DNA of 7,790 nucleotides from Bacteroidota bacterium (GTDB lineage: Bacteria > Bacteroidota > Bacteroidia > Bacteroidales > Prolixibacteraceae): assembly GCA_030691295.1 (NCBI GenBank), contig JAUYEQ010000655.1:1-7790 (forward strand), read 5' to 3'. The notes below the pieces were generated by a model, which saw only the letters and a program-made list of their open reading frames with translations, was not told the origin of the DNA and made no database searches. The position numbers and the translations under genes are program-made. Every line of letters starts with the position of its first letter. Within the stretch, counting starts at the first letter, position 1. Below, one piece after another: positions 1-6,360 of this stretch.

Positions 1-1
1 T

Positions 2-334
2 CAATACGTTTCGCACAAAGTTTTGCGCTGGACATTGGCTCCACTGGCGCTGATCAGCATTTTGTTTTCAAACCTTTTTATCCTGATTAGTGCAGGTCAA
101 TTCGATGTATTTTCAGTTTATTCGTTACTCTTTTTCGTGCAGGTTACGTTTTACTTGCTGGCTGTTGTTGGTTTTTTAACACAGAACCAACCGCTACGCA
201 TTAAATATATATACGCGCCTTTTTATTTTGTGGCGATGAACTATGCTATGATCAAAGGTTTTATAAGATTTCTGAAAGGGAAACAAAACGTGCTGTGGGA
301 AAAGGCTGCACGCTCAGGGAAAAAGCACAAATAA
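2..334 (+). CDS. C-terminal end of a family 2-type membrane glycosyltransferase (5' end outside window)
   Basis: The frame is open from the left edge (it reads QYVSHKVLRW before the first possible start codon) and ends at TAA 332-334, so this is the tail of a longer gene and not a 103-residue protein. Visible are two strongly hydrophobic segments (about fragment residues 10-30 and 36-60), a third hydrophobic or amphipathic stretch (about 70-90) and a basic tail ending GKKHK. The SHKVLRW...P stretch before a membrane helix and the late QNVLWEKAAR motif are typical of the C-terminal membrane region of processive or polysaccharide-type GT2 glycosyltransferases, which move sugars from nucleotide-sugar donors at the inner membrane. 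The catalytic GT-A domain lies outside the window, so substrate and exact family cannot be judged. The 52-bp gap to ribBA would allow read-through, but a possible promoter lies in that gap. Confidence 0.7.
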   Translation, partial: QYVSHKVLRWTLAPLALISILFSNLFILISAGQFDVFSVYSLLFFVQVTFYLLAVVGFLTQNQPLRIKYIYAPFYFVAMNYAMIKGFIRFLKGKQNVLWEKAARSGKKHK

Positions 335-340
335 ATTTAG

Positions 341-348
341 TAATTTCG
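341..348 (+). promoter_or_regulatory. Possible -7 promoter element of ribBA
   Basis: TAATTTCG resembles the Bacteroidota -7 consensus TAnnTTTG with a change near its 3' end, and lies about 40 bp before the ribBA ATG. I see no clear TTG -33 element at the expected distance, so this is a weak call. No hairpin-rich leader of the FMN riboswitch type fits in the short space before the start codon. Confidence 0.3.
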
Positions 349-385
349 CCGTCCTTAATGGAATGCCCATTGAAAATTAAAAACA

Positions 386-1606
386 ATGAAAGAGTTTGAA
401 TTGAATACAATTCCTGAAGCTGTTGAAGCAGTAAAACGAGGAGAAATGGTCATCGTTGTTGACGACGAAGATCGCGAGAATGAGGGTGATTTTATAGCTG
501 CAGCCGAATTGGTAACCCCTGAAATGGTCAACTTTATGACCACCATCGGACGGGGTCTGGTTTGCGCGCCGATTTCAGAAGAAAGATGTTCCGAACTGGA
601 ACTTGAAATGATGGTCGGAAACAATACGTCGTCACACGAAACACCTTTTACCGTTTCGGTTGATTTACTTGGATACGGATGTACCACAGGTATTTCAGCA
701 ACCGACAGAGCCAAAACATTGAATGCACTGGCCAATCCAAATACAAAACCTGAAGAACTTGGGCGCCCGGGACATATTTTCCCTCTCAGGGCGCGCAGCA
801 GGGGCGTACTTCGCCGCGCGGGACATACCGAAGCGGCTGTTGATTTGGCTCGTCTGGCCGGACTAAGCCCTGCTGGTGTGCTGATTGAAATTATGAACGA
901 AGACGGTAGCATGGCTCGTTTGCCCGAGCTTATGGTGCTTGCTGAAAAGTACAACCTGAAAATCGTTTCAATAAAAGACCTGATCACCTTTCGTTTGAAG
1001 AATGAAAGCCTTATTGAACGCGGTGATGAAGTTTTTTTACCAACCAAATATGGTAATTTCAGGGTAATTCCCTTCAAACAATTGTCGAATGGAGTGGAGC
1101 ACATTGCTTTAATCAAAGGCGAATGGGCTGTTGACGAACCCATTTTGGTTAGGGTTCATTCATCGTGCATGACGGGTGATATATTTGGATCAAAACGTTG
1201 CGACTGTGGCGACCAGCTCGAACAATCCATGGCGCTGATTGACAAAGAGAGCAAAGGAGTATTGGTTTACATGCAGCAGGAAGGCCGCGGAATTGGCCTG
1301 ATGAATAAAATAGCCGCGTATAAACTTCAGGATGAAGGTTTGGATACCTACGATGCCAATATTCACCTTGGATTTGATGCCGACGAACGTGACTATGGAG
1401 TTGGGGCACAAATTTTACGCAGCCTTGGAATTACAAAAATGCGTTTGATCACCAATAATCCGATTAAACGGGTTGGGCTCGAAGCTTACAACCTCGAAAT
1501 TGTCGAAACTGTAAATATCGAAATTGAACCCAACCAATACAATCAATTTTACCTGAAAACCAAACGCGACCGCATGGGTCACTTTCTACAGAAGTATAAA
1601 TACTAA
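386..1606 (+). CDS. ribBA: Bifunctional 3,4-dihydroxy-2-butanone 4-phosphate synthase / GTP cyclohydrolase II
   Basis: This 406-residue protein supplies both precursors of riboflavin. The N-terminal domain (about 1-200) converts ribulose 5-phosphate to 3,4-dihydroxy-2-butanone 4-phosphate and formate. The C-terminal domain (about 205-403) opens GTP to the diaminopyrimidine precursor. Domain 1 shows the acidic metal/substrate loop [10 protein letters not shown] (26-35), the TTGISATDR segment (100-108), [10 protein letters not shown] (127-136) and the catalytic-region GHTEAAVDL (146-154). Domain 2 shows [11 protein letters not shown] (255-265) and RCDCG (271-275), giving the three zinc cysteines C261, C272 and C274, then the GTP-binding QEGRGIGL (298-305), DERDYG (333-338) and TNNP (357-360). 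Length is normal for RibBA. The ATG at 386 has an A-rich leader without Shine-Dalgarno and places the first motif where the family has it. One oddity is RSRGVL at 137-142, where RibB proteins I can recall usually read xGGVL. The gene ends tail-to-tail with the pseudouridine synthase gene. Confidence 0.97.
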   Translation: MKEFELNTIPEAVEAVKRGEMVIVVDDEDRENEGDFIAAAELVTPEMVNFMTTIGRGLVCAPISEERCSELELEMMVGNNTSSHETPFTVSVDLLGYGCTTGISATDRAKTLNALANPNTKPEELGRPGHIFPLRARSRGVLRRAGHTEAAVDLARLAGLSPAGVLIEIMNEDGSMARLPELMVLAEKYNLKIVSIKDLITFRLKNESLIERGDEVFLPTKYGNFRVIPFKQLSNGVEHIALIKGEWAVDEPILVRVHSSCMTGDIFGSKRCDCGDQLEQSMALIDKESKGVLVYMQQEGRGIGLMNKIAAYKLQDEGLDTYDANIHLGFDADERDYGVGAQILRSLGITKMRLITNNPIKRVGLEAYNLEIVETVNIEIEPNQYNQFYLKTKRDRMGHFLQKYKY

Positions 1607-2367
1607 TCCTTCAGATAATCAATCTGAACCAGGTCATTCCAGATTGCATCCCTTTGTGGCGGAGCTGCAACTATTTTTACCGGAACTTTGGTTACCGGAT
1701 GAATAAACTCGATTTTACGGGCATGTAAATGTATGCCCGCATTTTCGTTGCTGCGTGCAGCGCCGTATTTCAGGTCACCTTTAATGTGCAGCCCAATGCG
1801 GTTCAGCTGAGCACGAATCTGATGGTGACGTCCGGTTTTCAAATCAATTTCGAGCAGATGAAAATGATTAAGTGTCGCAACATGGCGATAGTTCAATATT
1901 GCCTCTTTAGAACCTTTGCGTTCCTTGTTGTGGGCATGTGATTTATTTTTCTCTGCATCTTTTAGCAGCCAGTGGTGCAAAGTTCCTTCTTCTTCCTCCG
2001 GAAGTGCATCTACAACAGCCCAGTAAGTCTTTTTCATGGCCTCTTTATCCTGAAACATTTCATTCAGGCGGGTAAGCGCTTTGCTGGTTCGGGCAAACAG
2101 GATCACGCCACTTGAAGGGCGGTCCAGACGGTGAGGTGAGCCAAGATAAACATCACCCGGTTTTTTGTATTTTACCTTAATGTATTCCTTCACCTTATCT
2201 ATCAAAGTTTCATCGCCGGTTTTGTCGCCCTGAACGATATCGCCACAAGCTTTGTTAATGGCAATGATATGATTGTCTTCGTAAATTACTTCCATTTTGC
2301 TTTTGCTCTTTTGCACGAGGGGATTGACCACCGGGTCTATGCTTTTTTTAATAACTTCTTTTTTCAT
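1603..2367 (-). CDS. RluA-family RNA pseudouridine synthase
   Basis: This 254-residue enzyme should isomerise specific uridines to pseudouridine in rRNA or tRNA in the cytoplasm. The catalytic motif is HRLDRPSSG (79-87), with D82 as the expected nucleophile. [12 protein letters not shown] (177-188) and the late GDLKYG (197-202) and [11 protein letters not shown] (214-224) are further RluA-family signatures. There is no S4 RNA-binding domain at the N-terminus, as in short single-domain members. Residues 1-24 are Lys- and Val-rich and precede the usual family beginning ([15 protein letters not shown]); an alternative start is the internal ATG at 2295-2293, so the true start is uncertain. The motif NKACG (38-42) replaces the more usual NKPAG. 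Target site (RluA, RluC, RluD or other) cannot be assigned. The gene lies downstream of panB on the same strand with a 164-bp repeat-rich gap, so co-transcription is possible but not evident. Confidence 0.93.
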   Translation of the reverse strand: MKKEVIKKSIDPVVNPLVQKSKSKMEVIYEDNHIIAINKACGDIVQGDKTGDETLIDKVKEYIKVKYKKPGDVYLGSPHRLDRPSSGVILFARTSKALTRLNEMFQDKEAMKKTYWAVVDALPEEEEGTLHHWLLKDAEKNKSHAHNKERKGSKEAILNYRHVATLNHFHLLEIDLKTGRHHQIRAQLNRIGLHIKGDLKYGAARSNENAGIHLHARKIEFIHPVTKVPVKIVAAPPQRDAIWNDLVQIDYLKD

Positions 2368-2434
2368 TTTTAAGTAATTCTATTTGGTACGAAAGACAAT
2401 ATTTATTTTAACAAAAAAATACCCAACAACCAAT

Positions 2435-2448
2435 ATTGAATATTCAAT
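2435..2448. repeat. Perfect 14-bp palindrome
   Basis: ATTGAATATTCAAT reads identically on both strands. It is AT-rich, so chance is a serious alternative, but it sits in a spacer dense with other repeats. It could be an operator half-pair for a dimeric regulator or part of an AT-rich dispersed intergenic repeat. Confidence 0.5.
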
Positions 2449-2452
2449 GTCC

Positions 2453-2498
2453 AAAAACTTCATTCAATCTGGAAAATCTCCATTATCTGGCGAATGAA
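2453..2498 (-). terminator. Weak candidate terminator downstream of panB
   Basis: Read on the minus strand, TTCATTC (2498-2492) pairs with GAATGAA (2465-2459) across a 26-nt loop, and a run of five T follows (2457-2453). The stem is short and AT-rich and the loop is long, so efficiency would be low. It overlaps the heptamer repeat by three bases. Confidence 0.25.
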
Positions 2499-2530
2499 AC
2501 CTGGAACTTGAAACCTGAAACTTTGAACTT
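2496..2530. repeat. Five-copy 7-bp tandem repeat
   Basis: Five heptamers follow one another without gaps: GAAACCT, GGAACTT, GAAACCT, GAAACTT, TGAACTT. Copies 1 and 3 are identical and the others differ at one to three positions. The array starts one base after the panB stop codon (minus-strand sense) and is non-coding. Comparable GAAACTT/GAAACCT-type low-complexity arrays are, from memory, seen in intergenic regions of Bacteroidota. Confidence 0.75.
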
Positions 2531-2531
2531 C

Positions 2532-3347
2532 TTAGTATTGCTCCCGTTCGTTTGGGAAATCTTTCGATTTCACATCCTGAACGTATGAATTCACAGCGCC
2601 CTGAATTTCTTCTGCAAGGTTCAGGTATCTTCTAAGGAAACGTGGTGAGAACGATTGCGAAATTCCCAGCATATCATGAATAACCAAAACCTGTCCATCA
2701 ACTCCACCACCTGCACCGATTCCAATAACCGGAATTTTTAATTGCTGAGCTACTTTGGTTCCCAATGCGGCAGGAATTTTTTCGAGTACAATGGCAAAAC
2801 AACCGACTTCTTCGAGCAATTTGGCATCGTCGATCAGCTTTTGAGCTTCAACTTCTTCTTTGGCGCGAACCGTGTATGTTCCATATTTATTGATCGATTG
2901 CGGCATCAACCCAAGATGGCCCATCACCGGAATGCCTGCTGAAAGAATGCGTTCAACCGATTCAATGATTTCTTTTCCACCTTCCACTTTTACAGCATCG
3001 GCATGTGTAACCTTCATGATCTTAATGGCCGAATTCAAAGCCTCCAGCGAATTGCCCTGATACGATCCGAATGGCATATCGACTACAACCAGTGCGCGGT
3101 TTACCGCTCTCACCACCGATTTGCCATGATAAATCATTTGATCGAGGGTAATGGGCAAGGTTGTTTCGTTGCCAGCCATCACGTTGGAAGCAGAGTCGCC
3201 AACAAGGATGATGTCGATTCCAGCCTGATCAACCAGCTTGGCCATGCTGAAATCGTAGGATGTGAGCATGGCTATTTTTTCGCCTTTCAGTTTCATTTCC
3301 GAAAGAACATGGGTAGTAACCCGTTTTATTTCTTTATAGACTGACAT
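2532..3347 (-). CDS. panB: 3-methyl-2-oxobutanoate hydroxymethyltransferase (ketopantoate hydroxymethyltransferase)
   Basis: PanB transfers a hydroxymethyl group from 5,10-methylene-tetrahydrofolate to 2-oxoisovalerate, making ketopantoate, the first committed step of pantothenate and CoA synthesis. The 271-residue length matches the family (E. coli 264). The Mg ligands appear as D51 in [13 protein letters not shown]90 in [10 protein letters not shown] and E122 in VKVEGG; the general base is expected at E189 in [17 protein letters not shown] (142-151) and the phosphate-loop-like [14 protein letters not shown] (209-222) are also typical, as is HDMLG (224-228). The ATG at 3347-3345 gives a normal N-terminus, and an exact -7 element lies about 25 bp upstream. 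No panC, panD or panE gene is visible next to it, so the pathway is scattered in this genome or lies elsewhere. Confidence 0.97.
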   Translation of the reverse strand: MSVYKEIKRVTTHVLSEMKLKGEKIAMLTSYDFSMAKLVDQAGIDIILVGDSASNVMAGNETTLPITLDQMIYHGKSVVRAVNRALVVVDMPFGSYQGNSLEALNSAIKIMKVTHADAVKVEGGKEIIESVERILSAGIPVMGHLGLMPQSINKYGTYTVRAKEEVEAQKLIDDAKLLEEVGCFAIVLEKIPAALGTKVAQQLKIPVIGIGAGGGVDGQVLVIHDMLGISQSFSPRFLRRYLNLAEEIQGAVNSYVQDVKSKDFPNEREQY

Positions 3348-3370
3348 AGTTTTCGTATTCGATTTGGCTG

Positions 3371-3378
3371 CAAAAGTA
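3371..3378 (-). promoter_or_regulatory. Probable -7 promoter element of panB
   Basis: On the minus strand this reads TACTTTTG, an exact match to the Bacteroidota consensus TAnnTTTG. It lies 23 bp before the panB ATG, implying a very short leader of roughly 20 nt or less. A TTG at the expected -33 distance is not obvious, which keeps this below certainty. Confidence 0.55.
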
Positions 3379-3556
3379 AGAATTTAAACATTGGATATTC
3401 GGCTTTCTTTCGGACAATTGAGTGCGAATGATTTGAGAGTGTTAAAAAGCGAAGACAAACAGTTAAATATTTATAATTATATTAGATGATGGTTCGATTT
3501 TTGTTAACCTAATTTATGCTTCACAGCAAAAATATCACACTTTAAAAAACCAAAAC

Positions 3557-4903
3557 ATGAGAACAACGCTAACATTGTTTTGTATCCTTGTAGCCTCACT
3601 TCCAGGATTCAGTCAGGATAAAAATTTTGATTTATCGAAGTACAAATTTCCGGATTACAAACGACATGAATTGGAATTTAATCTTAATTCGAGTGGAAGT
3701 GGCCACAGACGGACACAAGAAATGTCAACAAATGATGGAGATACCAGTTTCGTTAGTTCGAATTTCAATTCGAATTCCAGCATTGATATCAATTACCAGT
3801 TTAATCATTTAACGCGCAAACGAATCGATTATCTTTCCTCACAATTTTCAGGCAAATATGAATACTCCAGTAATAAAGGTTATGAATCAAAATCGAAAAA
3901 TTATTACCCGCAAATAAGTTGGTTTCTGGATGGATCAAGAAGGTACTACATAAAAGAAGACAAATTTTTTCTGGAAGGTTTGGCAAATCTGAATTATTGG
4001 TTCGACGAATCAAAGAGAACTTTTACAAATGTAGATGATACAAAAAGCAATCAAAAATACTTCAAAGTTTCAGTTGGTTTTGGAGCAGGAACAGGCAGAA
4101 TGGAAAAGGTGAGCGATTTGTGGCAAACGTATTATATTCTCGAAAAACTGAAAGATCAAAAGTCGCTTTCGCGTGCATTGGAAGAAAAAGACATCTTTGA
4201 AGTGGCAACGTTTGTCTCCAAACTCAAAAATAAACGCTTTTTTGATGCCCGGCTTCAGAAAATTGCTGAATTAACAGCATTGGATTCAGTGTTGCATAAC
4301 CTGGGACTTGTTGCAGATACTGACATAGCTTACTTCACAACACTCAACGATTACTGGAGCTATGGCAACTTTCCGGATAGGGAATCCGGAAAGATCTTGA
4401 AATTTTGGTTGTCTCCGGAATATAGCATGCATTCAAAAAAACCAAACAAGGCAAGTACCGAGTTTTCAAATAAGACGAGTTTGGTATCGAATATTTCCTT
4501 TAACTGCGCCAAACAGTTGAATCTATTTTGGGAACGCAAACTCAATATTTTGATATCGAATGAAACATTGATTGATACAACCGGCGAATATTACAACAAC
4601 TCTCCGGCGAATCTTCTATACACGGGTGCAAATATAGGTTATGGATTTTATCCTGATTCGAGAACGTCAATTTCTGGATATATCGGATATTCAGGATATA
4701 ACAGGGTAATATTGAATAGTTCATCCGAAATACCAAATAGCTGGACAAATGCCGTTTATCTTAATTTTTCCGGGTATTATTACCTTTCTCCTCAACTTCA
4801 AATTACCGGAAATTTAAGTATGAACTACTCGGATAAGGGTTACAATGAAATTAACCCATTTTACATGAACTATAATCTCGGCCTTCGATACGCGATTTTC
4901 TAA
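3557..4903 (+). CDS. Uncharacterised exported protein, probable outer-membrane beta-barrel with helical insert
   Basis: I cannot name this 448-residue protein. It starts with a clear signal peptide (MRTT, hydrophobic core 5-14, likely cleavage near GFS/Q at 19-20). Residues 34-180 and 285-448 are rich in Tyr, Ser and Asn and show alternating polar and hydrophobic stretches like amphipathic beta strands. The C-terminus YNLGLRYAIF ends in Phe, as expected of an outer-membrane beta-barrel insertion signal. Between these parts, residues about 183-265 look alpha-helical and charged, with LKNKRFFDARLQKIAEL (223-239), ALDSVL (241-246) and DIAYFTTLNDYWSYG (256-270). From memory this helical block recurs in uncharacterised Bacteroidota proteins, but I cannot confirm a family. 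There is no SusC/SusD, TonB-plug or OmpA motif. It has its own intergenic regions and a downstream terminator, so it is probably monocistronic. A porin-like, adhesive or assembly role would be a guess. Confidence 0.85.
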   Translation: MRTTLTLFCILVASLPGFSQDKNFDLSKYKFPDYKRHELEFNLNSSGSGHRRTQEMSTNDGDTSFVSSNFNSNSSIDINYQFNHLTRKRIDYLSSQFSGKYEYSSNKGYESKSKNYYPQISWFLDGSRRYYIKEDKFFLEGLANLNYWFDESKRTFTNVDDTKSNQKYFKVSVGFGAGTGRMEKVSDLWQTYYILEKLKDQKSLSRALEEKDIFEVATFVSKLKNKRFFDARLQKIAELTALDSVLHNLGLVADTDIAYFTTLNDYWSYGNFPDRESGKILKFWLSPEYSMHSKKPNKASTEFSNKTSLVSNISFNCAKQLNLFWERKLNILISNETLIDTTGEYYNNSPANLLYTGANIGYGFYPDSRTSISGYIGYSGYNRVILNSSSEIPNSWTNAVYLNFSGYYYLSPQLQITGNLSMNYSDKGYNEINPFYMNYNLGLRYAIF

Positions 4904-4915
4904 ACTTTCCTAAAC

Positions 4916-4949
4916 CAACGAATCCGGCTCAATTGAACCGGATTCGTTG
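4916..4949. terminator. Strong hairpin, probable bidirectional terminator
   Basis: CAACGAATCCGG (4916-4927) is perfectly complementary to CCGGATTCGTTG (4938-4949), giving a 12-bp stem. The 10-nt loop itself contains TCAATTGA, so the stem can gain two more pairs after one mismatch. A short T run follows on the plus strand (4949-4952) and a TTT run follows on the minus strand. It lies 13 bp after the stop codon of the exported-protein gene and 43 bp past the end of the convergent acyltransferase-like gene, so it can serve both. Confidence 0.8.
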
Positions 4950-4991
4950 TTTAAATAAAATCTTCAATCCTCATTTATAACTCGTCATTCC

Positions 4992-6107
4992 CTATACCCT
5001 CAGGAAAATACTCTTTTTATACATATAATAAAGCAGCATCCAGACCAACACTATTTCGCCGACGGTGTAGAACAATACTCCAAAATCTCCCCAAAGCACA
5101 GTCCATCCCAGGAAAAATTTGGTGATTCTGTCAATATCAACAAATCGGTGAAAGAGATAGATGAAAATGGAGTTCATGCCGATTACACGGAAGAAAAACG
5201 ACCATTTTTTCCAGCCTTTTACATCGATAATCCAATAAAATGCCATCATGAGCAAAAATCCGATTCCACCGGTCAGCAAATTAAATGGTACAGTCCAGCA
5301 GGCTTTAATAATCGGATAAAAAATACTCAGGAGCAAAGCCAATGCAATTGCAGAAACACCGATCAACGACAATGTTTTGATCTTCTGTTGGTCGTTTGTT
5401 TTTTTGTCGCGTAGGAAATGCCCGGCCACCGAACCCATTAGTGTAACTGTTATGGCCGAAACAATGCACAGCAGTCCTTCCGGATCGAATACTTTTCCGT
5501 GTAGCCTTCCCGGCAAAATCATCCTGTCAATATATCCGTTGATGCAACCTTCAGGAGTCAATACACCTGCGCCGATTCCAGGAACTGGCACCAGCAATTG
5601 AAGAATTCCGATTCCGGCCAGTATTCCTGCCAACCAATAAAGTGTATTTTTAAACGATTTGGAGTAAATCACAATCAGGGCGGCAAACATATATGCCAGA
5701 CCAATCTGACCCAAAACACTTGCAAACCTTGGATTTTCAAATCCATTTTCAAAAACTCCATTGTAAATAAAACCCAGCAGAACCAGAATTAGTCCGCGCT
5801 TAACAGCTTTTTTGGCCAGTTCGTTCCGGGGAACTTTTCTTTCAAGTTTCGAAACCAGTGCAAAAGGAATTGCAACTCCACTGATAAACATGAAAAGCGG
5901 AAAAATCAGGTCGTAAAAATGAAATCCGTTCCATGGAACATGCTCCATTTGTTCAACGATCGGTTTCATCCATGCCGCACCGGAATAATTGGCAATAACT
6001 GTCACCAGGTAACTGCCTCCGGTAATCCAGAACATATCAAAACCACGTAAAGCATCGAGTGAAAAAAGGCGTTCGCGCGGAACAGCCTGTACTGGTTTGT
6101 GTTTCAT
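4992..6107 (-). CDS. DUF5009 / HGSNAT-like acyltransferase-family integral membrane protein
   Basis: This 371-residue protein has about ten hydrophobic membrane segments. It opens with RLFSLDALRGFDMFWITGG (13-31), the hallmark start of the bacterial DUF5009/NagX proteins related to human heparan-alpha-glucosaminide N-acetyltransferase (HGSNAT). A second family block follows: HVPWNGFHFYDLIFP (56-70), then FMFISGVAIPFAL (72-84). H56, directly before the WNG-type motif, is in the place of the conserved His thought to act in acetyl transfer in HGSNAT. Later blocks are FDPEGLL (207-213), VPFNLLTGG (273-281) and GMNSIFIYLFHR (310-321). The family is thought to move acetyl groups from cytoplasmic acetyl-CoA across the inner membrane to sugars or amino sugars; the substrate here is unknown. 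Length is full and the ATG at 6107-6105 places the RLFSLDALRG block at the usual distance. It is convergent with the exported-protein gene and divergent from dnaK, so it appears to be a single-gene unit. Confidence 0.88.
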   Translation of the reverse strand: MKHKPVQAVPRERLFSLDALRGFDMFWITGGSYLVTVIANYSGAAWMKPIVEQMEHVPWNGFHFYDLIFPLFMFISGVAIPFALVSKLERKVPRNELAKKAVKRGLILVLLGFIYNGVFENGFENPRFASVLGQIGLAYMFAALIVIYSKSFKNTLYWLAGILAGIGILQLLVPVPGIGAGVLTPEGCINGYIDRMILPGRLHGKVFDPEGLLCIVSAITVTLMGSVAGHFLRDKKTNDQQKIKTLSLIGVSAIALALLLSIFYPIIKACWTVPFNLLTGGIGFLLMMAFYWIIDVKGWKKWSFFFRVIGMNSIFIYLFHRFVDIDRITKFFLGWTVLWGDFGVLFYTVGEIVLVWMLLYYMYKKSIFLRV

Positions 6108-6234
6108 TAGGTGAAGTTTAAGAAAGGATGAATGTAACGATTTTCAGAAATCAATTTGAAAGTTATCATTTATATTTTTTCGCATTCTTTCTCCTTCCGC
6201 TGTCTTTTTGTCACTAAAAATGTCAGGATAAACC

Positions 6235-6294
6235 TATGCCAAACGATTCAGGTGTCAATATTGCGCCATTTCCTGTTTCCTCCTGAATGGCATA
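6235..6294. promoter_or_regulatory. Bulged inverted repeat upstream of dnaK
   Basis: TATGCC (6235-6240) and ATTCAGG (6246-6252) on the left match, in reverse complement, GGCATA (6289-6294) and CCTGAAT (6282-6288) on the right. Thirteen pairs form in all, with a 5-nt bulge (AAACG, 6241-6245) on the left arm and a 29-nt loop. It ends four bases before the candidate -33 element of dnaK, so an operator or RNA-structure role is plausible, but the function is inference. Confidence 0.5.
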
Positions 6295-6298
6295 ATGA

Positions 6299-6331
6299 TT
6301 GATATTTCAAGCCCGTAATAATTTATTTTAG
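6299..6331 (+). promoter_or_regulatory. Possible dnaK promoter
   Basis: TTG at 6299-6301 and TATTTTAG at 6324-6331 resemble the Bacteroidota -33 (TTG) and -7 (TAnnTTTG) elements with a 22-bp spacer; the -7 element has one mismatch. The implied transcript would begin about 20-25 nt before the dnaK ATG. Confidence 0.35.
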
Positions 6332-6360
6332 AAACAATCAGATTAAAAAATAATATCAAA

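Larger units (their letters stand above)
2368..2531. other. Repeat-rich intergenic spacer between panB and the pseudouridine synthase gene
   Basis: No gene is seen here. The spacer is made almost entirely of short repeated motifs: a 14-bp palindrome (2435-2448), three ATCT motifs spaced exactly 9 bp apart (2467, 2476, 2485), a 7-bp inverted repeat (2459-2465 with 2492-2498) and five heptamers in tandem (2496-2530). No convincing TAnnTTTG element was found on the minus strand ahead of the downstream gene. Confidence 0.7.
6108..6360. other. Divergent intergenic region between the acyltransferase-like gene and dnaK
   Basis: No gene is seen in these 253 bp. They hold a bulged inverted repeat (6235-6294), a possible dnaK promoter (6299-6331), three TGTCA pentamers on the plus strand (6209, 6221, 6253) and, on the minus strand, TAACTTTC (6165-6158), a one-mismatch match to TAnnTTTG that could serve the acyltransferase-like gene. 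No CIRCE element (TTAGCACTC-N9-GAGTGCTAA), the HrcA operator of many heat-shock genes, is present. Confidence 0.6.

Noticed and set aside
23..334. A complete small membrane protein starting at TTG 23
   Set aside because: The frame is open upstream to the window edge and the upstream residues continue a glycosyltransferase-like motif, so it is the end of a larger gene.
335..385. FMN riboswitch ahead of ribBA
   Set aside because: Only 51 bp separate the two genes, far too short for the FMN aptamer, and none of its conserved helices is visible.
355..1143. Long open frame on the minus strand opposite ribBA (262 codons)
   Set aside because: It is antisense to a clearly conserved enzyme, has a Ser/Arg-rich composition without motifs, and its openness follows from the codon pattern of ribBA.
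1149..1411. Two overlapping minus-strand open frames opposite the GTP cyclohydrolase II domain
   Set aside because: They lie inside the conserved part of ribBA and show no recognisable protein features.
2742..3344. Plus-strand open frames opposite panB
   Set aside because: These are mirror frames of a conserved enzyme, with no start signals or domain-like sequence.
3440..3556. Promoter of the exported-protein gene (for example TAATTTAT at 3510)
   Set aside because: It mismatches TAnnTTTG at two positions and has no TTG at a suitable distance; AT-rich sequence makes such matches common.
5148..5792. Three plus-strand open frames opposite the acyltransferase-like gene
   Set aside because: They are antisense to a well-supported polytopic membrane protein and have no features of their own.
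6108..6360. CIRCE/HrcA operator ahead of dnaK
   Set aside because: Neither TTAGCACTC nor GAGTGCTAA occurs; the inverted repeat found has a different sequence and spacing.
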